The position numbers were made by a program, and so were the translations under genes. Shown here one piece after another: positions 32,716-41,596 of a stretch of 50,298 bases of DNA (position 1 is the stretch's first letter; every line of letters starts with the position of its first letter). The stretch is from an uncultured Peptococcaceae bacterium (GTDB lineage: Bacteria; Bacillota; Peptococcia; Peptococcales; Peptococcaceae). Below the pieces are notes generated by a model that ran no database searches, was not told where the DNA came from, and saw only the letters and a program-made list of their open reading frames with translations. The DNA is taken from NCBI GenBank assembly GCA_900552455.1, contig URZX01000017.1:1-50298 (forward strand), given 5' to 3'.

Positions 32716-33150
32716 ATGGAACAGAATATTGGATTATTTTCAGCGAAGCTGGAAGATCTGGCGGAAAAGGCGGCGCTGATGCAGCGACATATTGCGGAGC
32801 TTGAGAGTGCAGATCCGGATGAGGTGCGCAGGGCGCGCGCGCATCTGGAGGCGGAATGGGCGGATGTGATCGTGGAGCTGAAAAACCGTGCGAAGACGAT
32901 GCGTTTTCTGACGGGTCAGCAGCTGTCGCAGGTGCAGCTGGAATACTGCCGCAGGGCGGCGGATATTTTGCACGATTCGCTGAAGACGAATTGGTCGGCG
33001 ATGGCTGGCGGTGCGTCGAAGAGCGACGAAGCGGCACTCTATGCGGAATATGCGATCGATTTTGCAGCGCTGGCGATGCGCTATGCACTTCTGGCGACGG
33101 CGACGGCGCTGGATATGCAGTATGAGGAAGAAAGGAACAAAGATGAATGA
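32716..33150 (+). CDS. Helical protein of unknown function encoded before ftsH
   Basis: The 144-residue protein is predicted to be all helical. A coiled-coil-like N-terminal half (LEDLAEKAALMQRHIAELES) is followed by a second long helix region, and it is rich in Ala, Glu and Arg. It has no signal peptide or membrane segment. The ATG follows AAAGGAGG. Its stop overlaps the ftsH start by 8 bp, so both are made in step. No family is recognised. A role as an FtsH adaptor or substrate is only a guess from the overlap. Confidence 0.65.
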   Translation: MEQNIGLFSAKLEDLAEKAALMQRHIAELESADPDEVRRARAHLEAEWADVIVELKNRAKTMRFLTGQQLSQVQLEYCRRAADILHDSLKTNWSAMAGGASKSDEAALYAEYAIDFAALAMRYALLATATALDMQYEEERNKDE

Positions 33151-34957
33151 GGTAAAAAATCCGAAGCGGCCGATGTATTTCTACTACGGGATTGTGCTGA
33201 TCGTGCTGTTGTTGCTGAATATGTTTGCGATGCCGTATCTGACGGAGCGTCAGGTGCAGGAGGTGGACTATGGCACGTTCATGCAGATGACGGAAAAGCA
33301 CGAGATTGGCAAGGTGGAGGTGGAGCAAAACCAGATTATTTTCACGAATAAGGATGAGAGCAAGATCTATAAGACGGGGATCATGGACGATCCGCAGCTG
33401 ACACAGCGGCTTTACGACAGCGGCGCGAAATTTTCTTCGGATATTGTGGAGCAGATGAGCCCGCTGATGAGCTTTATTGTGAGCTGGGGGATTCCGCTGT
33501 TGATCTTCTTTGCGCTGGGTCAGTGGATGAGCAAGCGCTTGATGAAAAATGCTGGCGGCGCGAATTCGATGATGTTTGGCATGGGCAAGTCGAATGCGAA
33601 GGTCTATGTGAAATCCTCGGAGGGGATCCGCTTTGCGGATGTCGCTGGCGAGGACGAAGCGAAGGAAAATCTGCAGGAGATCGTGGATTATCTGCACAAT
33701 CCGTCGAAGTACAAGGAGATTGGCGCGTCGATGCCAAAGGGTGTGCTTTTGGTGGGCCCTCCTGGGACGGGGAAAACGATGCTGGCGAAAGCTGTCGCTG
33801 GCGAATCGAATGTGCCGTTTTTCTCGATGAGCGGCTCGGAATTTGTCGAGATGTTCGTCGGCATGGGCGCGTCGAAGGTGCGCGATCTCTTTAAGCAGGC
33901 GAAGGAAAAGGCGCCGTGCATTGTCTTTATCGACGAGATCGATGCGATCGGCCAGAAGCGCAATGCGGGCAATTTTGGCGGCAACGATGAGCGCGAGCAG
34001 ACGCTGAATCAGCTGCTCACAGAGATGGATGGCTTTGAGGGCAACAGCGGCGTGATTATTCTGGCGGCGACGAACCGTCCGGAATCGCTGGACCCTGCGC
34101 TGACGCGTCCGGGACGTTTTGACCGCCGCGTGCCAGTGGAGCTGCCAGACCTCAAAGGCCGCGAAGAAATCCTCAAGGTGCACGCGCGTAAGGTGAAGGT
34201 TGCAAGCGACGTGGATTTCAACAAGATTGCACGCATGGCGAGTGGTGCGAGTGGTGCGGAGCTGGCGAATATTGTCAACGAAGCGGCGCTGCGCGCGGTG
34301 CGCGATGGGCGCAAATTTGCGACGCAGGCGGATCTGGAGGAGAGCATTGAAGTGGTCATTGCAGGCTACCAGAAAAAGAACGCGATCCTTTCGGATAACG
34401 AAAAATGGACCGTGGCGATCCACGAGATTGGCCATGCATTGGTTGCGGCGCTGCAGTCGCACTCGGCGCCGGTGCAGAAGATCACGATCATTCCGCGCAC
34501 GTCTGGGGCTTTGGGCTACACGATGCAGGTGGATGAGGATGAGCGCTACATCATGACGAAGGAGGAGTTGGAGAACAAGATCGCCACGCTGACAGGCGGC
34601 CGCGCTGCGGAGGAGGTTATGCTGGGGACGATCTCTACGGGAGCAGCGAACGATATTGAGCAGGCGACGAAGCTGGCGCGCGCGATGATCAGCCGCTATG
34701 GGATGAGCAAGGATTTTGGCATGGTGGCGCTGGAAACAGTGACGAACCAGTATCTTGGCGGCGATGCGTCGCTGGCCTGCTCGGCGGAAACCCAGACGAA
34801 GATTGACGAGCAGGTGGTTGCACTGGTGCAGCGCGAGCACGACAAAGCGGGCAAGATCCTCCTGGAAAACCGCGACAAGCTGCGCGAGCTGTCAGAATAT
34901 CTCTATCAGAAGGAGACGATCACTGGGAAGGAATTTATGGAGATTTTGAATCGCTAG
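33143..34957 (+). CDS. ftsH: ATP-dependent zinc metalloprotease FtsH
   Basis: The 604-residue protein has two N-terminal membrane helices (about 10-32 and 108-128) with a short periplasmic-type domain between. An AAA+ domain follows with Walker A GPPGTGKT (205-212), Walker [12 protein letters not shown] and the second region of homology [19 protein letters not shown], then a zinc protease with HEIGH (427-431). The motif has Ile where most FtsH have Ala (HEAGH); the HExxH core is intact. FtsH degrades misfolded and regulatory membrane and soluble proteins at the inner membrane face. AAAGGAAC-type ribosome binding and the 8-bp overlap link it to the preceding gene. The C-terminal tail is short. 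Confidence 0.95.
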   Translation: MNEVKNPKRPMYFYYGIVLIVLLLLNMFAMPYLTERQVQEVDYGTFMQMTEKHEIGKVEVEQNQIIFTNKDESKIYKTGIMDDPQLTQRLYDSGAKFSSDIVEQMSPLMSFIVSWGIPLLIFFALGQWMSKRLMKNAGGANSMMFGMGKSNAKVYVKSSEGIRFADVAGEDEAKENLQEIVDYLHNPSKYKEIGASMPKGVLLVGPPGTGKTMLAKAVAGESNVPFFSMSGSEFVEMFVGMGASKVRDLFKQAKEKAPCIVFIDEIDAIGQKRNAGNFGGNDEREQTLNQLLTEMDGFEGNSGVIILAATNRPESLDPALTRPGRFDRRVPVELPDLKGREEILKVHARKVKVASDVDFNKIARMASGASGAELANIVNEAALRAVRDGRKFATQADLEESIEVVIAGYQKKNAILSDNEKWTVAIHEIGHALVAALQSHSAPVQKITIIPRTSGALGYTMQVDEDERYIMTKEELENKIATLTGGRAAEEVMLGTISTGAANDIEQATKLARAMISRYGMSKDFGMVALETVTNQYLGGDASLACSAETQTKIDEQVVALVQREHDKAGKILLENRDKLRELSEYLYQKETITGKEFMEILNR

Positions 34958-35014
34958 CGCTCTACACTTCGCGCGCAATGAAAAATGAGTAATGATTAAT
35001 GAGTAATGGAGGTG

Positions 35015-35068
35015 GGTATTGAGCAATTCGCCGCTTTTGCGTCGCTTTACTCAATACCTTTTTATTTT
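35015..35068 (+). terminator. Terminator after ftsH
   Basis: GGTATTGAG (35015-35023) pairs with CTCAATACC (35050-35058), then a T-rich tract. A short near-duplicate ATGAGTAATG element sits just upstream. Confidence 0.75.
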
Positions 35069-35138
35069 ATGATGGTATGCAGGCTGGAAAAAAATATTAT
35101 GCTATCTTTAGAGAAGAGAAAGGATGGATGTGGGCAAA

Positions 35139-35969
35139 ATGAACAGGATCAATTTACTTTTTACCCTCGACGCAAACTATCTGCCGCGGCTTCATGTGGT
35201 GCTGACATCGATTCGTCTGAACAATCAGGACGAGGATTTTTGTGTCTATCTGATGCATCGTTCGCTTTCGCGGTCGGAGCTGAATGAGATCGCGCGGCGC
35301 TGTGATGCTTATGGCTGGAAATTTTCGTCGGTAGCGGTGGATGAATCGCTTTTCGCCGAAGCGCCGGTGACGAAACAATATCCTCAAGAAATGTATTACC
35401 GGCTCTTGGCTGGTCATCTTCTGCCGCCGGATGTGGAGCGCGTGCTCTATCTCGATCCGGACATTCTCGTCATCAATCCTCTGCGCCCGCTCTGGGAGAC
35501 GGAGCTGGACGGCCATCTTTTTGCAGCCTGTGCGCACACAGGGAAAACGGAGCTGGTTTCGAGTGTGAACCGTGTGCGGCTGGGCGTGGAGAACGATTAT
35601 TTTAATTCCGGTGTGCTGCTCATGGATCTCGCGCGCTGCCGGCAGGAGATCGTGCCGCAGGAATTGTTCGACTACGCCGCAGCGCATATGAATACGCTCA
35701 TCCTGCCGGATCAGGACATGCTGAATGCCCTCTTTGGCGATCGTGTGCTGCCGCTTTCGGATGTGCGCTGGAATTACGACGCGCGGGATTACCACGGCTA
35801 CTTTGTGACCTCTGGAGGTGAGGTTGATATGGATTGGGTGATGGCGCACACAGCGATCCTCCATTTCTGCGGGAAGGCGAAGCCGTGGAAGCGGAATTAT
35901 CGCTACCGCTTTGGCGCGCTCTACAAGCACTATGAGCAGCTGACGCGGCATGAGTTGGAGCGGGCATGA
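35139..35969 (+). CDS. Family 8 glycosyltransferase
   Basis: The 276-residue protein has the GT8 layout: an N-terminal Rossmann-like strand (INLLFTLDANYLPRLHVVL), the DXD metal motif in YLDPDILV (D106, D108), the acceptor block DYFNSGVLLMDLARCR, DQDMLNALF, and the C-terminal HFCGKAKPW motif. It transfers a sugar from UDP-sugar, probably to a cell-surface polymer or lipid in the cytoplasm. The acceptor is unknown. I chose ATG 35139 over 35124, which abuts the AAAGG; spacing for 35139 is slightly long. It is monocistronic as far as can be seen. Confidence 0.8.
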   Translation: MNRINLLFTLDANYLPRLHVVLTSIRLNNQDEDFCVYLMHRSLSRSELNEIARRCDAYGWKFSSVAVDESLFAEAPVTKQYPQEMYYRLLAGHLLPPDVERVLYLDPDILVINPLRPLWETELDGHLFAACAHTGKTELVSSVNRVRLGVENDYFNSGVLLMDLARCRQEIVPQELFDYAAAHMNTLILPDQDMLNALFGDRVLPLSDVRWNYDARDYHGYFVTSGGEVDMDWVMAHTAILHFCGKAKPWKRNYRYRFGALYKHYEQLTRHELERA

Positions 35970-36051
35970 GAGGTAGTTGGGAGTGCGCTGCGCTGACTTT
36001 GTGCGCGTGCATAAATATAAGCGGGATTTATCTAAGTTTGGCACATTTCCC

Positions 36052-36080
36052 TTTACTTTCCTCGGATTATCCTCTATACT
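36052..36080 (+). promoter_or_regulatory. Promoter of the methionine operon
   Basis: TTTACT (36052-36057) and TATACT (36075-36080) are 17 bp apart, placed to start transcription just before the riboswitch. Confidence 0.6.
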
Positions 36081-36096
36081 TGTTCTAACAAAATAA

Positions 36097-36196
36097 CATT
36101 TATCAAGAGCGGCGGAGGGAACTGGCCCAGTGAAGCCCGGCAACAGCCTTTGTGGTGATGTGCTAAATCCAGCAGACAATGTCTGGCAGATAAGTG
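36097..36196 (+). ncRNA. SAM-I (S-box) riboswitch aptamer
   Basis: The segment contains the conserved S-box blocks in order: ATCAAGAGCGGCGGAGGGA, CTGGCCCAGTGAAGCCCGGC followed by AACAGCC, GGTGATGTGCTAAATCCAGC, and a closing GATAAG. CATTTATC (36097-36104) and GATAAGTG (36189-36196) close the P1 stem, with one G-U pair. S-adenosylmethionine binding should favour the downstream terminator and shut off the methionine genes. It precedes metY-metA-metNIQ. Confidence 0.9.
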
Positions 36197-36210
36197 ATCG
36201 ATATCGTACA

Positions 36211-36243
36211 CCATTTCCTGCCGGAAATGGTTATTTTGTTTTT
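36211..36243 (+). terminator. Riboswitch expression-platform terminator
   Basis: CCATTTCC-TGCC-GGAAATGG (36211-36230) is followed by TTATTTTGTTTTT. It lies 14 bases after the aptamer and is the regulated terminator. Confidence 0.85.
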
Positions 36244-36274
36244 ATGAGAAATTATTCAGAAAGAAGGTATTCCG

Positions 36275-37564
36275 ATGAACAATGAAGAATTGAAGAACAC
36301 GTCTGTGGCGACGCAGTGCATTCAGGGTGGGTATATTCCTGGTAATGCTGAGTGCCGCACGATGCCGATTGTGCAGTCGACGACATTCAAATACGACAGT
36401 GCAGATGAATTGGCGGATGTGTTTGACCTGAAGCAGGGTACGCCGATGTACACGCGCCTTGGCAATCCGTCTCTCTCCTGGTTGGAGGAGAAGATTGCGC
36501 TGATGGAGGGCGGTGTTGGTGCGCTGACGACCTCTTCTGGTCAGGCGGCGACGCTGTTTTCGATCATCAATATCACGCGCGCTGGTCAACATGTGCTGGC
36601 TTTGAGCAATCTCTACGGCGGGACGCATACGCTCCTTGGGAGTGTGCTGCCACGCATGGGGATTGAGGTGACATTTATTGAGCCAACGCTTTCGCTGGAG
36701 GAGATGAAAACGTACATTCGTCCAGAAACGCGCTGCATTTTCAGCGAAATGCTGGGCAATCCTGCGCTGGATGTGTTGGATCTGGACAAGATGAGCACGC
36801 TGGCGAAGTGGGCGGACGTGCCGCTGATTGTGGACAATACGTTCCCTACGCCTTATCTCTGCCGTCCGATCGAATTTGGCGCGAACATTGTGGTCCATTC
36901 TGCAACGAAGTATCTGGATGGCCATGCGACGTGCGTAGGCGGGGTGCTTGTTGATGGCGGCAATTTCAACTGGGACAATGGCAAATATCCTGAGCTGACG
37001 ACGCCGGATCTGGACTATCATGGTCTGGTCTATACAGAAGCTTTCGGCAACGCAGCGTTCATTGCGAAGGCGCGCGCTGGGCTTCTGCGCGATATTGGCG
37101 CGACGATGAGTCCGTTCAATGCATTCCTGATCAACCTTGGCTGCGAAACGCTGGCTGTGCGTATGCAGCGTCACAGCGAAAATGCGCTGGCTGTTGCGAA
37201 ATATCTTTCCCAGCACGAGAAGGTGGAATGGGTAAGCTATCCTGGGCTTGAAAGCGATCCAAATTATGAGCTGGCGCAGAAATATCTGCCAAATGGTTGC
37301 TCGGGGGTTGTGGCGTTTGGGCCGAAGGGCGGCAGCGCTGCGGCGAAAAAGGTGATCGACAGTGTGAAGCTGACGACGCTGGTAACGCACGTTGGCGATC
37401 TGCGCAGCCATATGCTGCATCCTGCGAGCACGACGCACCGTCAGTTGGACGACGAAGCGCTGGTTAAAGCGGGCGTGCGTCCAAACCTGATCCGTTTCAG
37501 CGTGGGTATCGAGGACATCAACGATATCATTGCAGATATCGAACAGGCGCTGGCACAGGTCTGA
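36275..37564 (+). CDS. metY: O-acetylhomoserine sulfhydrylase
   Basis: The 429-residue protein is a Cys/Met-metabolism PLP enzyme. It has YTRLGNPS (Y59, R61 phosphate contacts), the LSNLYGGTHTLL loop, VDNTFPTPYL with D187, and the PLP lysine K212 in HSATKYLDGHAT. The long insertion EFGANIVVHS...GGNFNWDNGKYP and the total length fit O-acetylhomoserine sulfhydrylases better than cystathionine gamma-synthase. It makes homocysteine from O-acetylhomoserine and sulfide. The next gene makes that substrate. Transcription is under the SAM riboswitch. Confidence 0.85.
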   Translation: MNNEELKNTSVATQCIQGGYIPGNAECRTMPIVQSTTFKYDSADELADVFDLKQGTPMYTRLGNPSLSWLEEKIALMEGGVGALTTSSGQAATLFSIINITRAGQHVLALSNLYGGTHTLLGSVLPRMGIEVTFIEPTLSLEEMKTYIRPETRCIFSEMLGNPALDVLDLDKMSTLAKWADVPLIVDNTFPTPYLCRPIEFGANIVVHSATKYLDGHATCVGGVLVDGGNFNWDNGKYPELTTPDLDYHGLVYTEAFGNAAFIAKARAGLLRDIGATMSPFNAFLINLGCETLAVRMQRHSENALAVAKYLSQHEKVEWVSYPGLESDPNYELAQKYLPNGCSGVVAFGPKGGSAAAKKVIDSVKLTTLVTHVGDLRSHMLHPASTTHRQLDDEALVKAGVRPNLIRFSVGIEDINDIIADIEQALAQV

Positions 37565-37603
37565 GTTCCTTTCTGGTGTAAGCGGGGAAGCCCGCGTGTG
37601 AAC
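37565..37603 (+). other. Small hairpin between metY and metA
   Basis: GCGGG-GAAG-CCCGC (37582-37595), with an outer GTTC/GAAC pair (37565-37568 with 37600-37603), lies between the two genes without a T tract. It could affect mRNA processing or stability; this is only suggested by the structure. Confidence 0.35.
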
Positions 37604-37624
37604 TAAAGAAGGAAGGAGGACGCT

Positions 37625-38566
37625 ATGCCTGTTATCATCCCTGTGGATCTTCCGGCTACGGAGACGTTGAAGCAGGAATTTATCCCTGTGATGCATGAGG
37701 AGCGCGCCCGCACCCAGGACATTCGTCCGCTGCATATTGGGCTGTTGAACCTGATGCCAAAAAAGATTGCCACGGAAACGCAGTTTTTGCGGCTGATCGG
37801 GAACACGCCGCTGCAGGTGGATATTGATCTTGTGATGCCAACGAATCACAAGAGCAAGAACACGCCGCAGGATCATTTGTTGAAGTTCTACCATCCGTTC
37901 AGCGATATCAAGGACCGCCGCTACGATGGCTTTATTGTCACTGGGGCGCCGGTGGAGATGCTGGACTTTGAAGAGGTGGACTACTGGGAGGAGCTCTGCG
38001 AGGTGTTTGAGTTCTGTAACACGAATGTCTACTCGAGCTTTTTCATTTGCTGGGCGAGTCAGGCGGCGTTCTACTACTACTATGGGATCAAAAAACACAT
38101 CCTGGATGAAAAACTCTTTGGCGTGTTTGAGCATCGGCTGATTCGCGACCGCGACATCACCCGCGGCTTCGACGATATGTTCTATTGCCCGCATTCCCGT
38201 CACACGGAGAATCGCGCGGCGGATATTGTCGCCTGCCCGGATCTGAAGGTGCTGGCGCAAAGCGATGAAGCGGGACCGCTTCTGACGACGACATTCGATC
38301 AGCGCCATTATTTTTCGAGCGGTCATATTGAATACGATCCGCTGACACTGGCGGAGGAATATGAACGCGATGTGAAAAAGGGGCTGGATAATGTGCCGTT
38401 CCCGCACAATTATTTTCCAGGAGACGATCCAAATCTTGCACCGATTGTGCGCTGGCGGGGGCATGCGAATTTGCTGTTCTCAAACTGGATGAACCACATT
38501 GTTTATCCGGGAACGCCGTATGATCTGGCGAATCTTACGCCGCGTCAGCCACGAAATAAGAAATAA
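37625..38566 (+). CDS. metA: Homoserine O-acetyltransferase (MetA/MetAA type)
   Basis: The 313-residue protein is a full-length MetA: NLMPKKIATETQFLRLIGN, IVTGAPVEMLDFEEVDYWEEL, the catalytic Cys142 in FFICWASQAAF, and the His/Glu pair in SSGHIEYDPL. The residue at position 111 is Glu (GAPVE), which in studied MetA enzymes selects acetyl-CoA, whereas Gly at this position selects succinyl-CoA. I therefore call it an acetyltransferase, which fits the O-acetylhomoserine sulfhydrylase encoded just before it. The ATG follows AAGGAGG. Confidence 0.9.
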   Translation: MPVIIPVDLPATETLKQEFIPVMHEERARTQDIRPLHIGLLNLMPKKIATETQFLRLIGNTPLQVDIDLVMPTNHKSKNTPQDHLLKFYHPFSDIKDRRYDGFIVTGAPVEMLDFEEVDYWEELCEVFEFCNTNVYSSFFICWASQAAFYYYYGIKKHILDEKLFGVFEHRLIRDRDITRGFDDMFYCPHSRHTENRAADIVACPDLKVLAQSDEAGPLLTTTFDQRHYFSSGHIEYDPLTLAEEYERDVKKGLDNVPFPHNYFPGDDPNLAPIVRWRGHANLLFSNWMNHIVYPGTPYDLANLTPRQPRNKK

Positions 38567-38581
38567 AAGAGGGGGACGTTT

Positions 38582-39601
38582 ATGCAAGAGGCGAAGGACC
38601 TCATACAAATCAAGGACCTGCACAAGGTCTTTAAGATCAAGGGCCGGGATGTGGTCGCCCTGGAGGGGATCGATCTCGGCATCAGGGAAGGAGAGTTTTT
38701 CGGCATTATCGGACTTTCCGGCGCTGGCAAGAGTACGCTGGTGCGCTGTATCAACTTCCTTGAAAAGCCATCAAGCGGCAGTGTGATCTTTGACGGTCGC
38801 GATCTGGGCAGCCTCTCAGAAAAGGAGCTGCGCCAGGTGCGCCAGCAGATGGGCATGATCTTCCAGCAGTTTAATCTGCTGATGCAGCGCACGGCGCTGG
38901 AAAATGTCTGCTTCCCACTGGAGATCGCTGGCGTGAAGAAGGACGAGGCGCAGAAGCGTGCGCTGGAGCTTTTGGAGATCGTGGGGCTCTCGGAACGGGC
39001 GAATGCCTATCCGGTGCAGCTTTCCGGCGGTCAGAAGCAACGCGTGGCGATTGCCCGCGCGCTGGCGACGAATCCGAAGGTGCTCCTTTGCGACGAGGCA
39101 ACTTCGGCGCTTGACCCGCAGACGACGGCGTCGATCCTGGCGCTGCTCAAGCGGTTGAACCAGGAAATGGGGATCACGGTTGTGATCATCACCCACGAGA
39201 TGAGTGTGGTGGAGGAGGTCTGCCAGCGTGTGGCAGTCATCGCGAACCACCGTATTGTTGAGGTGGGCTCGGTGACGGAGATCTTCACCCATCCGAAGAC
39301 GGACGCGACGCGCATGCTTGTCTACCGCGAGGACGAGGACCCTGTGAGTTATCGTCCTGGCGAGGGACGCTTCCTGCGCATTGTCTACAATGGCAGCCAC
39401 GCGCTGGAGCCGGTGATCGCGCAGATGATCCTGGATCTGCACATTGCTGTCAACATCATCCACGCGGATCTGCGCTCGATCGAGGGCGATACGTTCGGCG
39501 AGCTGGTGGTGCAGGTGGCAGATGTGATGGAATCGGCGCGCGTGATGCGCTATCTGGAAGACCGCGGCATTTCTGTGGAGGAGGTGAGCCAGGATGCTTG
39601 A
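38582..39601 (+). CDS. metN: Methionine ABC transporter ATP-binding protein
   Basis: The 339-residue protein has an ABC ATPase (GLSGAGKST Walker A, LSGGQKQR signature, VLLCDEATSALD Walker B) followed by a C-terminal NIL domain (about 260-339). In MetN this domain binds methionine and inhibits the transporter when the amino acid is plentiful. It sits 15 bp after metA and overlaps metI by 8 bp. The whole group is expressed from the SAM-riboswitch promoter. Confidence 0.95.
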   Translation: MQEAKDLIQIKDLHKVFKIKGRDVVALEGIDLGIREGEFFGIIGLSGAGKSTLVRCINFLEKPSSGSVIFDGRDLGSLSEKELRQVRQQMGMIFQQFNLLMQRTALENVCFPLEIAGVKKDEAQKRALELLEIVGLSERANAYPVQLSGGQKQRVAIARALATNPKVLLCDEATSALDPQTTASILALLKRLNQEMGITVVIITHEMSVVEEVCQRVAVIANHRIVEVGSVTEIFTHPKTDATRMLVYREDEDPVSYRPGEGRFLRIVYNGSHALEPVIAQMILDLHIAVNIIHADLRSIEGDTFGELVVQVADVMESARVMRYLEDRGISVEEVSQDA

Positions 39602-40259
39602 ACCGGGTATGCTTTCGATGCTTGCTGAAGGGACATGGCAGAGTATCTACATGACGGTGGCGATCACAGCGATCAGCTACCTGATCGGGATTCCGCTGGG
39701 CGTGTTCCTTGTGATGAGCGACAAAAACGGCATCCACCCGATGGCGAGCCTCAACTGGATCGTTGGCGGCATTGTCAACATCCTGCGCTCTGTGCCGTTC
39801 CTGATCCTGATGATCACGATCCAGCCGTTCACGCGCATGATCGTCGGCACGACGATCGGCACGAAGGCCGCGATCGTGGCGCTGGTTGTTTCGGCGGCGC
39901 CGTTTGTGGCGCGTATGGTGGAGCAGTCACTCCTCGAAATTGACCACGGCGTGATCGAAGCGGCGCAGTCCATGGGCGCGTCGAACATGCAGATCGTCAC
40001 GAAGGTGCTCCTGCCGGAATCGCTGCCGTCTCTTTTGAATGGCGTGCTCGTGAGCGCGACGACAATCCTTGGCTACAGCGCCATGGCCGGCTTCATCGGC
40101 GGTGGCGGCCTGGGCGATATCGCCATCCGCTACGGCTACAACCGCTACGACAGCGGTACGATGCTGATCACTGTTGTATTGTTAGTGATTATGGTGCAGA
40201 TTATCCAGTCTGTTGGCTCCAGAATCGCCAAACGCTCGGATAAGCGCATCAATGACTAA
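39594..40259 (+). CDS. metI: Methionine ABC transporter permease
   Basis: The 221-residue protein has five membrane helices and the inner-membrane coupling loop EAAQSMGASNMQIVTKVLLPESLPSLLNG, the EAA motif typical of MetI. The sequence SLNWIVGGIVNILRSVPFLIL near the N-terminus is also typical. It forms the membrane channel of the MetNIQ importer. The start overlaps the metN end. Confidence 0.95.
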   Translation: MLEPGMLSMLAEGTWQSIYMTVAITAISYLIGIPLGVFLVMSDKNGIHPMASLNWIVGGIVNILRSVPFLILMITIQPFTRMIVGTTIGTKAAIVALVVSAAPFVARMVEQSLLEIDHGVIEAAQSMGASNMQIVTKVLLPESLPSLLNGVLVSATTILGYSAMAGFIGGGGLGDIAIRYGYNRYDSGTMLITVVLLVIMVQIIQSVGSRIAKRSDKRIND

Positions 40260-40293
40260 ATAGAAATTCCAAAAAAGATAAGGAGAATGATTT

Positions 40294-41190
40294 ATGAAGA
40301 AAAGAAAATGGCTCGCATCCGCACTTGTTGCAACCCTGGCTATCGGCCTGCTCGCTGGCTGCGGCGGTGGCAGTGACACTGCAGAAACCGCTTCCAGCAC
40401 CGCTGCTGAAACCAGCACTGCTGCAGAAAGCACCACATCTGACGATAAGACCATCACCATCGGTGCTTCTCCATCTCCACACGCCGTCATCCTCAACCAG
40501 TTTGCCGATGCTTTTGCAGAAGAAGGCTACACCCTTGACGTCGTAGAATTCACCGACTATGTACAGCCTAACAACGCCCTGGAAGCTGGCGATCTTGACG
40601 CCAACTACTTCCAGCATGGCCCATATCTCGACAACTTCAATGAAGAAAACGGCACCCATCTCGTAGCTGCCTGCGAAGTTCACTACGAACCAATGGCCAT
40701 CTTCTCTGAAAAAGTCGACAACCTCGACTCCATCCCAGACGGCGCTCAGGTTGCTGTGCCAAACGACACCACCAACGAAGCACGCGCGCTGCTGCTTCTG
40801 CAGGAAAACGGCCTCATCACTCTGAAAGATGGCGCTGACATCACCGCAACCAAGCTCGACATCGAAGAAAATCCAAAGAACCTCGAAATCGTTGAGCTCG
40901 AAGCTGCACAGATCCCACGCTCCCTTGCCGATGTTGATATCGCTGTTGTCAACGGCAACTACGCCCTCGACGCCGGCCTCGCATTTGACGATGCCCTCGT
41001 TGTAGAAGCTGCCGACAGCCTTGCTGCCCAGACCTACGCAAACATCGTCGCCGTGCGTGAAGGCGAAGAAAACAGCGAAAAGACTCAGGTCATCAAGAAA
41101 GTGCTCACCAGCGATGAATGCAAACAGTTCATCACCGATCACTTCGAAGGCGCCGTGCTGCCAATCACCAGCGGCCAGGCTGCTGAATAA
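40294..41190 (+). CDS. metQ: Methionine-binding lipoprotein (NlpA family)
   Basis: The 298-residue protein has a lipoprotein signal with lipobox LLAGC (C23). A Ser/Thr/Ala-rich linker of about 28 residues follows, then the NlpA/MetQ domain (TIGASPSPHAVILNQFADAF, VQPNNALEAGDLDANYFQH, AQVAVPNDTTNEARALLLLQ). It captures methionine outside the membrane for MetNI. The last gene of the operon, it is followed by a strong terminator. Codon use is more C-rich at third positions than in metY/metA. Confidence 0.95.
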   Translation: MKKRKWLASALVATLAIGLLAGCGGGSDTAETASSTAAETSTAAESTTSDDKTITIGASPSPHAVILNQFADAFAEEGYTLDVVEFTDYVQPNNALEAGDLDANYFQHGPYLDNFNEENGTHLVAACEVHYEPMAIFSEKVDNLDSIPDGAQVAVPNDTTNEARALLLLQENGLITLKDGADITATKLDIEENPKNLEIVELEAAQIPRSLADVDIAVVNGNYALDAGLAFDDALVVEAADSLAAQTYANIVAVREGEENSEKTQVIKKVLTSDECKQFITDHFEGAVLPITSGQAAE

Positions 41191-41206
41191 TTCTTTACAC
41201 AAAAAT

Positions 41207-41237
41207 ACCGCAGAGCATTTCGCCTGCGGTGTTTTTT
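41207..41237 (+). terminator. Terminator of the methionine operon
   Basis: ACCGCAG (41207-41213) pairs with CTGCGGT (41224-41230), followed by a run of seven T residues. Confidence 0.85.
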
Positions 41238-41265
41238 TGTGTGTCGAAGCAACGTCAGAGCAAAC

Positions 41266-41294
41266 AAAAAAACTCGCGGTAAAACCACGAGTTT
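41266..41294 (-). terminator. Terminator of the tRNA-Ala gene
   Basis: On the minus strand a hairpin (41270-41280 pairing with 41284-41294, one mismatch) is followed by T residues, just downstream of the tRNA. Confidence 0.8.
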
Positions 41295-41301
41295 TCTACG
41301 A

Positions 41302-41374
<73 letters not shown>

Positions 41375-41387
41375 AGATACGAATATT

Positions 41388-41416
41388 ATAATACACGACA
41401 CGACGGAATTTTGCAA
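41388..41416 (-). promoter_or_regulatory. Promoter of tRNA-Ala
   Basis: On the minus strand TTGCAA (41411-41416) and TATTAT (41388-41393) are 17 bp apart, 13 bp before the mature tRNA 5' end. Confidence 0.75.
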
Positions 41417-41469
41417 GGGTTTTATGAGTAATGGATGGAATAAATGAAAATTTTCCTGAAACAGGCGGT

Positions 41470-41498
41470 TTGTTATCGAATTGTAACGTCTATATACT
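41470..41498 (+). promoter_or_regulatory. Promoter of the penicillin-binding-like gene and holA
   Basis: TTGTTA (41470-41475) and TATACT (41493-41498) are 17 bp apart. A second TATAAT at 41522-41527 lacks a -35. Confidence 0.55.
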
Positions 41499-41596
41499 AG
41501 CCAGTCGAGGTATTTTTTAGATATAATGAAAGTAATTATGAGCTTTATTATTTGAGCGATCATGCGAACCGTCTGATCACAAGGAGTGAGCGTTTA

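Noticed and set aside
32714..34840. 708-codon minus-strand frame
   Set aside because: Antisense shadow of ftsH and its upstream gene.
34985..35008. Repeated ATGAGTAATG before the glycosyltransferase
   Set aside because: Only two short copies about 14 bp apart. It is too small to call a repeat family, though a similar string occurs near 41425.
36242..38464. 740-codon minus-strand frame
   Set aside because: Antisense shadow of metY and metA, with no motif.
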